Assembly (NCBI RefSeq): GCF_002270415.1
Contig: NZ_NNRI01000004.1
Location: 56,197-120,196 of the forward strand
Source of the DNA: Mesorhizobium sophorae
Lineage (GTDB): Bacteria > Pseudomonadota > Alphaproteobacteria > Rhizobiales > Rhizobiaceae
Direction of reading: 5' to 3'
Length of the DNA: 64,000 nt
Of this stretch, positions 26,892-35,666 are shown piece after piece. The notes below the pieces were generated by a model. The model did no database searches and had not been told where the DNA came from. It saw only the letters and a list, made by a program, of their open reading frames with translations. The position numbers and the translations under genes are program-made. How positions within the stretch are numbered: position 1 is the stretch's first letter; every line of letters begins with the position of its first letter.

Positions 26892-27233
26892 AATCTCCCT
26901 TCTGGGCGGAATTCCGCCACGTGTTTTAAGTGATAACCACTCATAACACGGTTCTGTTGCATCGCTACCTCGGAGAGAGCGGGTGAAGGCAACGTTGATG
27001 GTCTCTTCGGATCAGGCTTAACAGCCATCGCAAGGCAGCCGGGGCAATATCACCAAAATTTCCAGAAATGTTGGATTCAGGCGACTGGCGGATTCGTCCG
27101 GTTCGCGATGGGTTTGACCAGCGGACAACCGGAAAGCTTGAGCTTTTGCCGACAGTCCGCCTGCTTCCAGATTGGAGATTGGATGTCGATGCATCGGGAG
27201 AGCCCCAGGAGCCTGCCCCGAAAGTTCCTCGCC

Positions 27234-29187
27234 TCATGTGCTGATATGATCGGATAGGCCAATGGTCGACTCCTGACGGCCAGACCGATGTTGAATATCG
27301 ATCAGTTCGTCCACTTCGGATCCTGACAGCCTTCGCTTTTGCAGCAGGGCCTTCGCAATGCCAGTGAAGCTCCTCGCGCCTGGTCTCGATCAGGATCTTC
27401 GCACGCTGGAATTCATCAGCAAGCAGTTTCTCAACCCGAAACCGCAGGTCGCCGTTCATGTGCAGCGTCACGAGCAGTTCCTCCTCGCTTGCTCCCGACA
27501 GGAACGTGAAGCCTCCACCCAGCCCGTACGCGGCTTCCACCTCCAGGGCGGTCACCGTGGCGATGTGAAGGTCCGAACCTTTCCTTCCCCCGCCTCTGGC
27601 GGACCTCGAACCGAACACAGCCTCCTCGGCTGCGAGTCCTGCAAGCGCGACGGCGATCCGGTCGAGGAATCCGGCCTTCGTCCGTTCCGGAAAGAGCCGC
27701 TCGTCGAAACGAGCCCCTCCTCCCCGTTGCGTGGTTTCGCCTGTCGGGTCGAAGGTGTCGATGATCTCCACGCTCCTGAAATCGCCGACGACAAGCGCCA
27801 GGCCGACGACCACGTGGCCTGCCTCGTGGATCGCGTTTCGCCACAGCAAGGCTTCAGGGAGAGACATGAGTTCAGGCAACTCGGCGAGCAAGTCCGCGGT
27901 TTCGAGGTCGCGCCGCGCACGGCGCGCACGGCGACGCGCCTGCCTGGCGAGCTGTTCCAGGGCCGCCCCTGTCCAGCCGTCCGTGCGAGCGGCTACGGAA
28001 GTCAGGTCCAGAGAAGACGACGCTTTGGCTAGATGCCAACCAAGAATTCCTCGTCGTCCCATCATGTCCGGCAGCGGAATGTTCACATGCCTGTCGAGGC
28101 GGCCCGGGCGAGTCAGCGCCGCATCCAGCATGTGGGGAAAGTTAGTCGCGCCGACCACGACGACGCCTTCCCGGCCGCCGGATCCATCGAGACACTCCAG
28201 CAGGCCATTGACGACCTCCCGGCTATATTGTGCGTTTGGCCCGGAAAAGGCCTGCCTGTCTCCAACTGAGTCGATCTCGTCAATGAGCACGATCGAGGGC
28301 GCGTTCTTCATGCCTTCCGCGAACGCCCCTCTCATCGCCTTCAAAAGATCTCCCAAGTGGCCCATTGCCTGCCAGCGCGCCAGCGAACCCAACACAAGAT
28401 GGACTCCGCAGGTTCGCGCGAGAGCCGCGGCGAACATCGTCTTGCCCGACCCCGGCGGCCCGCTGAGCAGGATTCCCCTGTCGACTTCCGACCACCCGAT
28501 CTTGCCTGCTCGCCAGTCCACTAAGTCGACGGCAAGCTCCCTTCCCCAGGCGGCAGCGGCGCCCAGTCCATGGAGGTCGTCCAATGTCGGTCCCTGCCCT
28601 ACGCTCGACTTTGGAGCGACCATGGTGGCGCGAGCCGCTTGCAAGACCTTGTTCAGCGCCCTGCCCTTGCGCCAGATTGCGGCGAGAACATGCAGAGGGA
28701 CCGTCGCCAGGAATGAAGCATCCTCGTCCGACAGGATTTGGTTGCGGCAGAAACGGGCGGCCGCCTTGAGATATCGGGGCTGGATGGCCGGAAGCACCAG
28801 CACAGCATCTGCAACCGCGTCAACGTTTTCCGCGAGAAGGTCGCGGGAATGCGTAACGACGACGATGCGGTCGTTGGAACCCGTGATCCCGAGGAGGTCG
28901 AACCGTTCGGACTTTTTTCGCCCATCCGGTTCGACCGTCATGACGAGCGTCCGATCGCGATCGTACACGCTTCCGGTGATAAGCGATTCCCCCTTTGCCG
29001 GGAATTTGGACGCACCCTCGTAAATATCCACGTCCTCTTCCCTCGGCGCGATCAGGACGATTACGGCCGGTCCTCCCGACAGGAAGTCCCGTTGGTCCCG
29101 GAGTGCCCGCATTACCGAGCAATAAGCGGCGAACCGCGTCGCGTTCAAGGCGAGCTTCGCGCTCAGCGCTTTCGACAGGCGTTTCAT
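27234..29187 (-). CDS. Cytosolic FtsH-like AAA-M41 protease (copy A)
   Basis: About 650 residues. The N-terminal about 200 residues are soluble, lacking the FtsH membrane anchors. The AAA domain has Walker A GPPGSGKT (243-250), Walker B 'IVLIDEID' and the arginine-finger region TRPGRLDRH. The M41 peptidase has HEAGH (454-458) and a downstream 'GSDLHIAT' whose Asp539 matches the third zinc ligand of FtsH. An extra base near 27360 shifts the frame at the extreme C-terminus; the corrected frame ends at 27234, the uncorrected one at 26965. It starts 68 nt after the TnsA-like gene. ATG 29187 has AGGA upstream. It probably unfolds and degrades a protein partner; substrate unknown. Confidence 0.85.
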
Positions 29188-29255
29188 TGGATGTCCTGAC
29201 TTTGATGGCTCGGCGCACTCTGGGGCGCAGCAGCGATGATGTTCGAAAGCAACGT

Positions 29256-29867
29256 TCAGCTGCGGATGCGGCGAACCGCTGTCTCAGGTCCGATCCTGGT
29301 TTCGTCGAGATCGATCTCGACGAAACGTCGCAGGACCAGCGACGAAAGCCCCGCTATCGGGACCGTCTCATGGAAGGCGGTCAGGCATTCGGCGACGGTG
29401 GGGGAGCCGTGCTCGTCCAACGCCGCCAGCACGCGAACCCGGTCGCCCAGCGGACACTGCCAGCTGGCATACCGAAGCAGGTCCATGGAATTGGCCAGCC
29501 TATGTCCTGCAATGACTGTCGATTGGGCCTCATATCGATAGCCCGCCTCAGCGGCTGCATCCTCGATCCATGGCTCCAGACGACTGCTTTGCGACACTGC
29601 ATCGACGATCGAAGTCCCCTCCTCCCGAACCACAAGAAAATCCGGCACGTGGCTGTCGCCCTGTCGATTCAGTACGAGCGGCAGACATGACCATTCGACC
29701 ACCGTCGGTTCGACGTCGAGCAGACATCCGAGGTCACGCGCGGCTTGGTTCCTGAACAAGGGCGTGCCGATGCAGCGGACAGTTCCTCGTGGATGGAAAT
29801 GAAGACGCGCGGCGTCGGCGCGGACTGACGCGAGTTGGTCGGTTTCGATTTCGGGTTGGGCGGTCAC
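29256..29867 (-). CDS. TnsA-endonuclease-like protein (copy A)
   Basis: 203 residues from GTG 29867 (AGGAG upstream). Residues about 35-92 match the layout of the TnsA-type PD-(D/E)XK nuclease core: a helix LARDLGCLLDVEP-like segment, then VVEWSCLPLVL, then 'HVPDFLVV' and IVDAV. The Asp of PDF (D76) is kept, but the usual acidic residue of the first helix and the ExK motif are absent, so catalysis is doubtful. The C-terminus (about 130-190) looks like a winged helix. First gene of the SOS-box operon with the FtsH-like gene; a 51-kb-region paralogue is at 50849-51460. Confidence 0.65.
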   Translation of the reverse strand: MTAQPEIETDQLASVRADAARLHFHPRGTVRCIGTPLFRNQAARDLGCLLDVEPTVVEWSCLPLVLNRQGDSHVPDFLVVREEGTSIVDAVSQSSRLEPWIEDAAAEAGYRYEAQSTVIAGHRLANSMDLLRYASWQCPLGDRVRVLAALDEHGSPTVAECLTAFHETVPIAGLSSLVLRRFVEIDLDETRIGPETAVRRIRS

Positions 29868-29900
29868 GGGACGCTCCTACGCATACGCAAGAATGATCGG

Positions 29901-29920
29901 CCGCTGCGAGGGTGCAGCGG
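29901..29920 (-). promoter_or_regulatory. Hairpin between leader peptide and TnsA-like gene (copy A)
   Basis: Perfect 7-bp stem CCGCTGC / GCAGCGG with a 6-nt loop, 34 nt before the gene start. A hairpin occupies the equivalent place in copy B with unrelated sequence, suggesting selection for structure. No T-run follows, so an effect on translation is as likely as attenuation. Confidence 0.45.
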
Positions 29921-29930
29921 CGGTGCGCGA

Positions 29931-29960
29931 TCAGCGTATGAGGAGCGATGCCTGTTTCAT
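29931..29960 (-). CDS. Nine-residue leader peptide MKQASLLIR (copy A)
   Basis: ATG AAA, seven more codons, then TGA. The last four codons (CTC ATA CGC TGA) are identical to those of the 9-codon minigene at the same place before copy B (MKTAAHLIR). It begins 8 nt after the LexA-type box, so the transcript would be nearly leaderless. The rare ATA Ile codon before the end is shared. A regulatory upstream peptide is the simplest reading. Confidence 0.55.
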   Translation of the reverse strand: MKQASLLIR

Positions 29961-29968
29961 GGTGGCGG

Positions 29969-30000
29969 GAACAAATATAGAACATACACGGCGGCGTCAA
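29969..30000 (-). promoter_or_regulatory. SOS-type promoter with LexA box (copy A)
   Basis: On the minus strand: TTGACG (30000-29995), 11 nt, then GTTC-TATATTT-GTTC (29983-29969), the direct-repeat LexA box of Alphaproteobacteria. The AT-rich box centre would be the -10 region. Copy B has the same elements with identical spacing. LexA control is inferred. Confidence 0.65.
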
Positions 30001-30021
30001 CTGCCGCAATTGCCTGAAGCA

Positions 30022-30822
30022 TCATGCTCGCGGTGGCATGCTGGCAGCGTCCAGACGACGGTGAATCAACGAGACAAGCGACAGCAAGTCCTCCGCATCC
30101 TCCTTCGACATCGTCCAGTTTATCCGAGCCTCGTGTGCGGTGGGATTGCGGAACATCCCGAACGTCCCTTTCAGCAGATTGCCGAAGCCCTTCTGCTCGT
30201 CCTGCTCGCTCTTGGTCGCGAGGGCGTTGATTGCCAACATCGGAGGTGTCCCAGAAAACGCCCTGTCGACGAGCACGGCGCCATCGTCATCGAGCCCGGT
30301 GCGGGACCGCACCTTGGCGGCGATGCTCTTCACCGCTTCGAGCACGGCGTGGAAATAGTTGTCCTGCAGCAATTCTTGCCGACAGAACTTCATCACGTCC
30401 GGATGCACGCCTCGTGACGCGAGGCCTTCGCGCAGCTCCCGCGCCCGCCGTTCTGCCTGCCCGAGCGTCTCGACCTTTTCGGCCTTCGACAGCTCGCCAG
30501 AGGCGGCGACCGAGAGCCCCGTGAAAGCGAGCGCCCGGTTGAGGTTCGCACGCATTGGTTCGAAGCGTTCAGGCTCGCGGGCGAACCGCGCCGGCTTCAT
30601 GGCCTTCCGGATGAACCCCATGATGCGCGTGCGATCGCGGCGCGTATTCTGTTCATGGGCGAAAGCGTTGTAGAGACGATGTCTCTTCGTGATGGCCGGA
30701 TCAGTATCCTTGATATGACAGCTCGTCAGAAGGTGACCAATTTCGGGGCCTCGCAGTCCTTCCGAAGTGTCCGCGAGCGCATCCGCAATGGCCTGCAGTT
30801 GTTCCTGGGAAAACGACCCCAT
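30022..30822 (-). CDS. HEPN-domain protein of the Ymh/TIGR02391 family
   Basis: 266 residues from ATG 30822 (GGGGGAT upstream). The C-terminal half matches the Ymh/TIGR02391 abortive-infection family: a helical region ending in MFRNPTAHEARI, whose R-N-x-x-x-H is the HEPN RNase signature. The N-terminal about 110 residues may be a sensor. HEPN RNases commonly act as toxins in phage defence. It stops 22 nt before the SOS promoter of the TnsA-like/FtsH-like operon, in the same direction. Confidence 0.78.
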   Translation of the reverse strand: MGSFSQEQLQAIADALADTSEGLRGPEIGHLLTSCHIKDTDPAITKRHRLYNAFAHEQNTRRDRTRIMGFIRKAMKPARFAREPERFEPMRANLNRALAFTGLSVAASGELSKAEKVETLGQAERRARELREGLASRGVHPDVMKFCRQELLQDNYFHAVLEAVKSIAAKVRSRTGLDDDGAVLVDRAFSGTPPMLAINALATKSEQDEQKGFGNLLKGTFGMFRNPTAHEARINWTMSKEDAEDLLSLVSLIHRRLDAASMPPRA

Positions 30823-31152
30823 AGCATCCCCCTGTGTCGCTCTGACCGTGGTAGCGTATCGGCCCCAGGTTGTCACAGGGCATGTAGAATCCTGCTCGGT
30901 AACCAATCGGCGGCTGGTTCGAAGCGGACAACGGCCAAGCCTCAGGAACGGTCGAAGGAACGGGTTGAAGTTCTCGTTCTGGTCGAGGACGACCTGATTT
31001 CCCTCTCACACGCTCCCGGCAGGTCGTGAGGAGGGCCGAGACGGCAATGACCGAGCCCGCACCTTCCCCTACGGATGACTCGGCGCTTGAGCCGCCTATG
31101 CGGCCTTCGCATCAGGCGAAAGAGAATGCCACGCGTAAAGCGCAGCCACGGA

Positions 31153-31491
31153 TTATTCGAATAGAACAGATGTGGCTTTATCCATCTGCAAGATCGACTG
31201 CACCAAGGCCTTCTGTTCGTTCCCTCCCAGCGTCTCGCCGCTCATCAGTATTCCGTGCAGAATCTTTGCCTTGCTGCGCAGCGTTGCGAAGTCTGGACAA
31301 GGCCACGTACAGATCTTGCGGAGTGCCGTCTCTTTCGCTTTGCGCCGATCATGGATGTCTGCCAATTCCGAATCGGTTGCCGATCGCCCCATATGAGCGC
31401 GGTCGAGATAATGCGCGACGAGTTGCAGCCGCTCAATGGCAGCGATGTAAGCACGGTGCGCCTGCTGAATGTCGACGGGTTCTCGATCCAT
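31153..31491 (-). CDS. Hypothetical helical protein
   Basis: 112 residues from ATG 31491 with AAGGA upstream. Mostly helical (IQQAHRAYIAAIERLQLVAH), no recognised domain. It may form a unit with the HEPN gene, 330 nt downstream. Confidence 0.5.
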   Translation of the reverse strand: MDREPVDIQQAHRAYIAAIERLQLVAHYLDRAHMGRSATDSELADIHDRRKAKETALRKICTWPCPDFATLRSKAKILHGILMSGETLGGNEQKALVQSILQMDKATSVLFE

Positions 31492-31628
31492 AAATCCGTT
31501 CCTTATTTGAAGATCGGCATGAATCTTACGACGCAAGAGAGGGCTGCGGTTGCGAAACCTTTTGTCATGCCCGCTTTTCACAGCCTCGAGGCGAACGTAT
31601 TCCCGAGGCGGCTGCACCGTCTCCGCAG

Positions 31629-32141
31629 TCAGGCGCGGCGGGCCTTCTTGCCAGGAAGGAATTCGAGGCACTTTTCGAGAGATCGGTCGTCGACGCAGAT
31701 ATCCTCGGGCCTCTTTCCGGCCAATCCCTTGCAAGGCTGTCTTATCCACAAATCTGCGAAATCGGGCCGTCCGAAGCTCTCCCGTGCAGCATTCCGAAGC
31801 TTGGATAGGCTCTGCTCGCGCTGCTCGAGCCGACGGGCATCGGCGGCGCGCTCGTCCCGCCATCGATCAAGCGCCGCGATGACCTTCCATACGCCGTCCT
31901 TCGAGCGTCTGGCGGCTTCCGCCGGAGATAGGCCCGCGAGGCCTTCCAGAGGCGTCGACATCCATGTGATGGCATCCGTCCCCATGGCAGCGCGCACGAC
32001 CTTCCCGACTTCGGCTTCGCGGGCATTGGCTTCTTCCTCGGCGCGATGCTGCGCTTCCGCCGCACGCTCTTCCTCGGTCCGCCGATGGGCCGCCTGTCTC
32101 TCCGCAACCTCCGCCTCGACAGGGAGGCCGCAGGCATCCAA
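31629..32141 (-). CDS. Hypothetical protein with two DUF2384-like motifs, start missing
   Basis: 170 residues from a TTG at 32141. After a charged helical region (about 12-45) come two related segments: 'TWMSTPLEGLAGLSPAEAAR' and LWIRQPCKGLAGKRPEDIC, each followed by a helix. These loosely resemble the C-terminal toxin-binding domain of MbcA/ParS/Xre antitoxins (DUF2384); this is tentative. The same frame is open another 49 codons upstream to 32288, and looks coding (DDEDWERFIQPIEKL), but has no ATG, GTG or TTG. The gene is therefore probably truncated at its 5' end. Confidence 0.45.
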   Translation of the reverse strand: MDACGLPVEAEVAERQAAHRRTEEERAAEAQHRAEEEANAREAEVGKVVRAAMGTDAITWMSTPLEGLAGLSPAEAARRSKDGVWKVIAALDRWRDERAADARRLEQREQSLSKLRNAARESFGRPDFADLWIRQPCKGLAGKRPEDICVDDRSLEKCLEFLPGKKARRA

Positions 32142-32283
32142 GATCGACGGCGGTCGGGCCCACAGGGCGGTCCGCAGCTTTTCGATCGGCTGGATGAACC
32201 GCTCCCAATCCTCGTCGTCTAGATGGATGGCGTCAGGCCGTAGACCTACATTTTCTGGTAGCGTTCCAAAGGAGGATGCTACG

Positions 32284-32379
32284 ATGAGCTACCTGATGCT
32301 CCGGATCTTTATCGCTCTGACTATGTTTCTGATGGCGGATGGCGTTGCTTTCGCCAGCAAGATCATCGGCAACGGTTAG
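32284..32379 (+). CDS. 31-residue hydrophobic peptide
   Basis: ATG at 32284 is preceded 8 nt upstream by an excellent Shine-Dalgarno, AAAGGAGG (32268-32275). The product is MSYLMLRIFIALTMFLMADG followed by 11 residues: one membrane or signal segment and a very short tail. It is either a small membrane protein or the cut-off start of a secreted protein. It lies antisense to the 5' extension of the preceding gene. Confidence 0.4.
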   Translation: MSYLMLRIFIALTMFLMADGVAFASKIIGNG

Positions 32380-32618
32380 TGCCATAAGGCACAGGCAACG
32401 GTAGCCGCGTATCCTGCGGCCTAACGCCTCCTCACAATGGCTGGCGGCCTCGGCCTTCTCGTTAGTGCCGACAATACGGTTGGCAGCAGGACTACGTTCC
32501 AAGTAGCACCCTTGGAACCGCTTGGAGACTAATGGATTCGTAATCTTGCTAAAGTGTCGATGAGCCGTGCGCTTATGCGCTCGACATCGTTTGACTCGAC
32601 CGAAACAAATCCTATTGA

Positions 32619-32888
32619 TCAACGTCCCAGGATTTCGGAAAGCGGAACCGCAGCGTAGCCAGGATGTGGCGTTGTGTCATTGGCCGCAGTCACGATTATC
32701 GGCATCGGCAAGGACTCGTCGACCTTGGCCGGGCCGATTCGATTCCAGTCGTAGAGGAAGATGTCCTGATAGAACTTCGCGATGTCGCGGTCATAAAAGA
32801 TCAGGCTAGCGTCGCGGTTGTATCCCGTCCCTGCGGTGGTCCAGTTGTGGCTTCCCACCAGCCGGAGCCGATCAACCTCGCCATTCGC
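32619..32888 (-). pseudogene. C-terminal fragment of a PLD-like phosphodiesterase
   Basis: About 89 residues with the second half of a phospholipase D active-site region (LVGSHNWTTAGTGYNRDAS) and a C-terminal tail. The N-terminal part, including the HxK motif, is gone. It is fused in frame to an IS256 transposase start, so it is a chimeric relict. Confidence 0.7.
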
Positions 32889-33152
32889 GCCGCGATCCCG
32901 GATCTTCACCCGGCTGACTGGCACTGGCCCGATCCCCGTCTGGATGCTCCGCTCCGGGCCGTGACCATGCCGCACAATCCGGGCACGGCCGTCGGCGAGC
33001 TTGAGATCCCGCATCTCGGCTAGAAACGTCTCGGCCTCGATCTCGATCGCCTGCGCCAGCAATTTGCGCGCCCCGGTGCGCAGCACATCCGTCAGGGGAT
33101 CCTCAATTTCGTCGGGCTGACGAAGACGCAAAACATTGGTAGTCTCGTTCAT
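32889..33152 (-). pseudogene. N-terminal fragment of an IS256-family transposase
   Basis: About 88 residues from ATG 33152 (AAGGAG upstream). The sequence 'LLAQAIEIEAETFLAEM' and ARIVRHGHGPERSIQTGIGP are typical of the start of IS256-type transposases. The catalytic domain is missing, replaced in frame by a PLD-like fragment. Confidence 0.75.
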
Positions 33153-33353
33153 GGCGTATCGCTCTCCTTGAGAGGTTCTGGTAGGCTTCATCACCCGCCT
33201 CGATACGCCGCTCTCCTCAAACCGTCATCACCCAGTTTCCGCCATAGCTCGTTTAGGGAAGGGTTTGGCCCATGCGTCGATAGCGAGTTGTGGAGAGAAA
33301 CTGATCCATGCCCTTAGAGCGTCGAGGCCGATGCGGAACCAGGATTTCTCGCG

Positions 33354-34328
33354 TCAGCCGTGTACTTTGCGTTTGATGGCCTTCATGCCCATGGTCTGGG
33401 TTGCGCATCGATAGGCCCAGGTGATGGCGATGGCGAGAATGGCGGTGAGAGTGTCGATCTTGTCGGGTGCGGTCATTCTTGTGTCTTCGATGTTGAAGCC
33501 GCGTGTCTTGGCGTCGGCGAACAGGCATTCGACGGCCCAACGGTTCTTGTAGGCATGGATTGCGGCCTTGGCGTTTGGGTTGTTGGTCATGACGACTAGC
33601 CATTCGCCCTCCTGGCCCTTTCTGCCATCGATCCATTTGGCCGCGAACGACAGAGTGGCGGTTGCGTCCGGCAGGCTGGCCTTGAGGGTCGAGATGGCGC
33701 GGCTCTTGCGGCGCTTTCGCAAGAGGGAGTTGATTGTCCAGAGCCGTCCGTCGGTCAGGGCGACGCACTGGCCGACCTTGACGCGAATGGCGAACGGAAC
33801 CTTGTTTTCCATCAGGAATTTGATCCAGCCAGCGCCAATGAACTCGCGATCGGCAAGCAGCAGTTCGATCGAGGCCGCGCCGAACAGGCTCAGATAACGC
33901 TGCATCAGTTCGATGCGCTGGCCGCTGTTGCTGTTGCCCTGGTGGTCGAGCACGGTCCAAAGCAGCGGCACCCGGAAGCGCCGCGTCACGATGGCGAGCA
34001 TGAGAATGTTGATGTCCTTGGAGCCGACTTTCCAGTTGGTGCGGTCGAGCGCTAGGCATTTGGGCCGCGACAGGTTCAGCATGCGCACGACGACCTGCGC
34101 GACGAGCGCCTGATCCAGCCGGATCAACTGGAAGAAGCGCTGCAGGCGGCGGTACTTCGACCCGTGCTGCGCTGCTCCCGGGAATTGGCTTGCCACATGA
34201 CTGAGATTGACTGTGCGGCCCTGAACCAGGCCGATGATCAGAACCGCGAGTGTTTCCAGGCGCGAATTGCGCAGCGCAAAATGACGGCTTAGGGTCTCAA
34301 TGAGGGCGGTGTGAACCGTGGTTGGCAT
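33354..34328 (-). CDS. IS4-family transposase
   Basis: 324 residues from ATG 34328. DDE residues are in 'LALDRTNWK' and 'LLADREFIG', with the IS4 YREK signature in 'YKNRWAVECLFADAK'. It appears complete. Terminal repeats of the element could not be fixed by eye. Confidence 0.88.
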   Translation of the reverse strand: MPTTVHTALIETLSRHFALRNSRLETLAVLIIGLVQGRTVNLSHVASQFPGAAQHGSKYRRLQRFFQLIRLDQALVAQVVVRMLNLSRPKCLALDRTNWKVGSKDINILMLAIVTRRFRVPLLWTVLDHQGNSNSGQRIELMQRYLSLFGAASIELLLADREFIGAGWIKFLMENKVPFAIRVKVGQCVALTDGRLWTINSLLRKRRKSRAISTLKASLPDATATLSFAAKWIDGRKGQEGEWLVVMTNNPNAKAAIHAYKNRWAVECLFADAKTRGFNIEDTRMTAPDKIDTLTAILAIAITWAYRCATQTMGMKAIKRKVHG

Positions 34329-34666
34329 GGCGGGATCCTTTTGGCGAAGAATCCTCCTTCCAATCACATCAACCCGTCCTCACCCTTGCGGCGTGTACTG
34401 TGGGTCTTTGCTAATGCACAGTTTGCGCCTCCTGACAAAATCACCACCTCGTAAAGATGCTAAACACCGCGCCACGAAGTGTCGGGTTGCCGCATCCGCG
34501 ACACGGTGATGTTCGGCCGGCGTGCCGCCGCACTCTCAGTTAAGCCGTTGAATAAAATGCAAAACAGATTTTCTGAGCTCCTCCTACGCAGTTGGCGCGG
34601 CTCTTGCTCCTCCTATAGAGCGGCAACGGCAGATCCGGCCGGGTTGCAACCAAACGGGGGTTTCGA
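34329..34666. other. Gap between IS4 and eipB
   Basis: About 340 nt. It should contain the right end of the IS4 element and the eipB promoter; neither could be delimited. Confidence 0.3.
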
Positions 34667-35500
34667 ATGCGTATTTCGACACGGCTCGCCCTTCCTATCG
34701 TCGCCCTTTGTGTCTTTGCGCTGTCGGGCACCGCCTCAGCAGCGCGCCTTCCGTTGCCTCATCGTGCTGTTTACGATCTTGCGCTGGTCAAAGCATCTGA
34801 GAGATCAGGGATTAGCGGCGTAACGGGCCGTATGATTTACGAGTTCAATGGCTCTGTCTGCCTAGGCTATACAACTAATACCCGCATTGTGACACGTATC
34901 GATTCAGACACAGCAGGCGGGCTGACTGACCAGCAAATGACGACCTTCGAGGATGCCGACAGCAAGTCCTTCTCGTTCATGACTAAAACCTATGTCGACC
35001 AGGCACTCCAGAAAGAGGTGCGAGGGACGGCGAAACGCGAGGGCCAGAACGTCACTGTCAGGCTGGAAAAGCCGGAGCAGCAGGATTTCGACATCGGCCC
35101 AACACAGTTTCCGACACAGCATATACTTGACCTAGTGAACCGTGCCGATGCCGGCGAGACCTTTTATGAGACTAGACAGTTCGACGGCGCAGACGACGGC
35201 GTCAAGGCCATGACCACGAGCATTCTGATCGGCAAGAACGCCCAAATCGACCAAAAAGATCCTGAGGTGCCGGCTCTTGCCAAGCTGGCAAGGGGTCGCA
35301 TCTGGCCGATCGAAATGGCCTATTTCGACGACAGCGGGAAGGGCGGCGAGGAAATGCCACAAATGCGCCTTAGCTTCAAGTTGCACGAGACTGGCATTAC
35401 ACGCGACCTCGCGATGGACTATGGCGACTTCTCGCTTTCGGGCAAACTCGTCAAGCTTGAGGTCTTGGAAATGAAATCGGGTATCTGCAATAAGCAGTAG
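34667..35500 (+). CDS. eipB: Cell envelope integrity protein EipB (DUF1849)
   Basis: 277 residues with a signal peptide (about 1-25, LALPIVALCVFALSGTASA) and the beta-rich DUF1849/EipB domain. Two cysteines, one in NGSVCLGYTT and one near the end in SGICNKQ, match the disulfide pair of Brucella EipB. EipB is a periplasmic protein needed for envelope integrity in Hyphomicrobiales. It is an ordinary chromosomal gene amid transposon debris, and is either conserved host sequence or a mobilised copy. Confidence 0.85.
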   Translation: MRISTRLALPIVALCVFALSGTASAARLPLPHRAVYDLALVKASERSGISGVTGRMIYEFNGSVCLGYTTNTRIVTRIDSDTAGGLTDQQMTTFEDADSKSFSFMTKTYVDQALQKEVRGTAKREGQNVTVRLEKPEQQDFDIGPTQFPTQHILDLVNRADAGETFYETRQFDGADDGVKAMTTSILIGKNAQIDQKDPEVPALAKLARGRIWPIEMAYFDDSGKGGEEMPQMRLSFKLHETGITRDLAMDYGDFSLSGKLVKLEVLEMKSGICNKQ

Positions 35501-35666
35501 TGCTTGTGGGCAGAAGGGTTCTGGGGGGCGCGGAGCTGCGACGACTTCCGCGCAGCGGAGGATTACGGTGATCACACGAGACCCTCACCGATCCAGTCAT
35601 AAGTTCCGCAGCGGCGTTGTCATAGTATCTTCTTGTGAGGAGGCGGTAGACGCCGGTTCATGCACA

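Noticed and set aside
26905..26918. GGCGGAATTCCGCC perfect palindrome before the CorC-type gene
   Set aside because: No loop for a terminator and no known regulator; single palindromes of this size can be chance in GC-rich DNA.
26950..26965. GGTTCTGTTGCA resembling an IS6-family terminal repeat
   Set aside because: Only about 12 bases match from memory, no partner repeat or transposase found nearby.
27731..29023. A 430-codon plus-strand open frame opposite the FtsH-like gene
   Set aside because: Antisense to clear AAA and M41 motifs; Ser/Arg-rich shadow.
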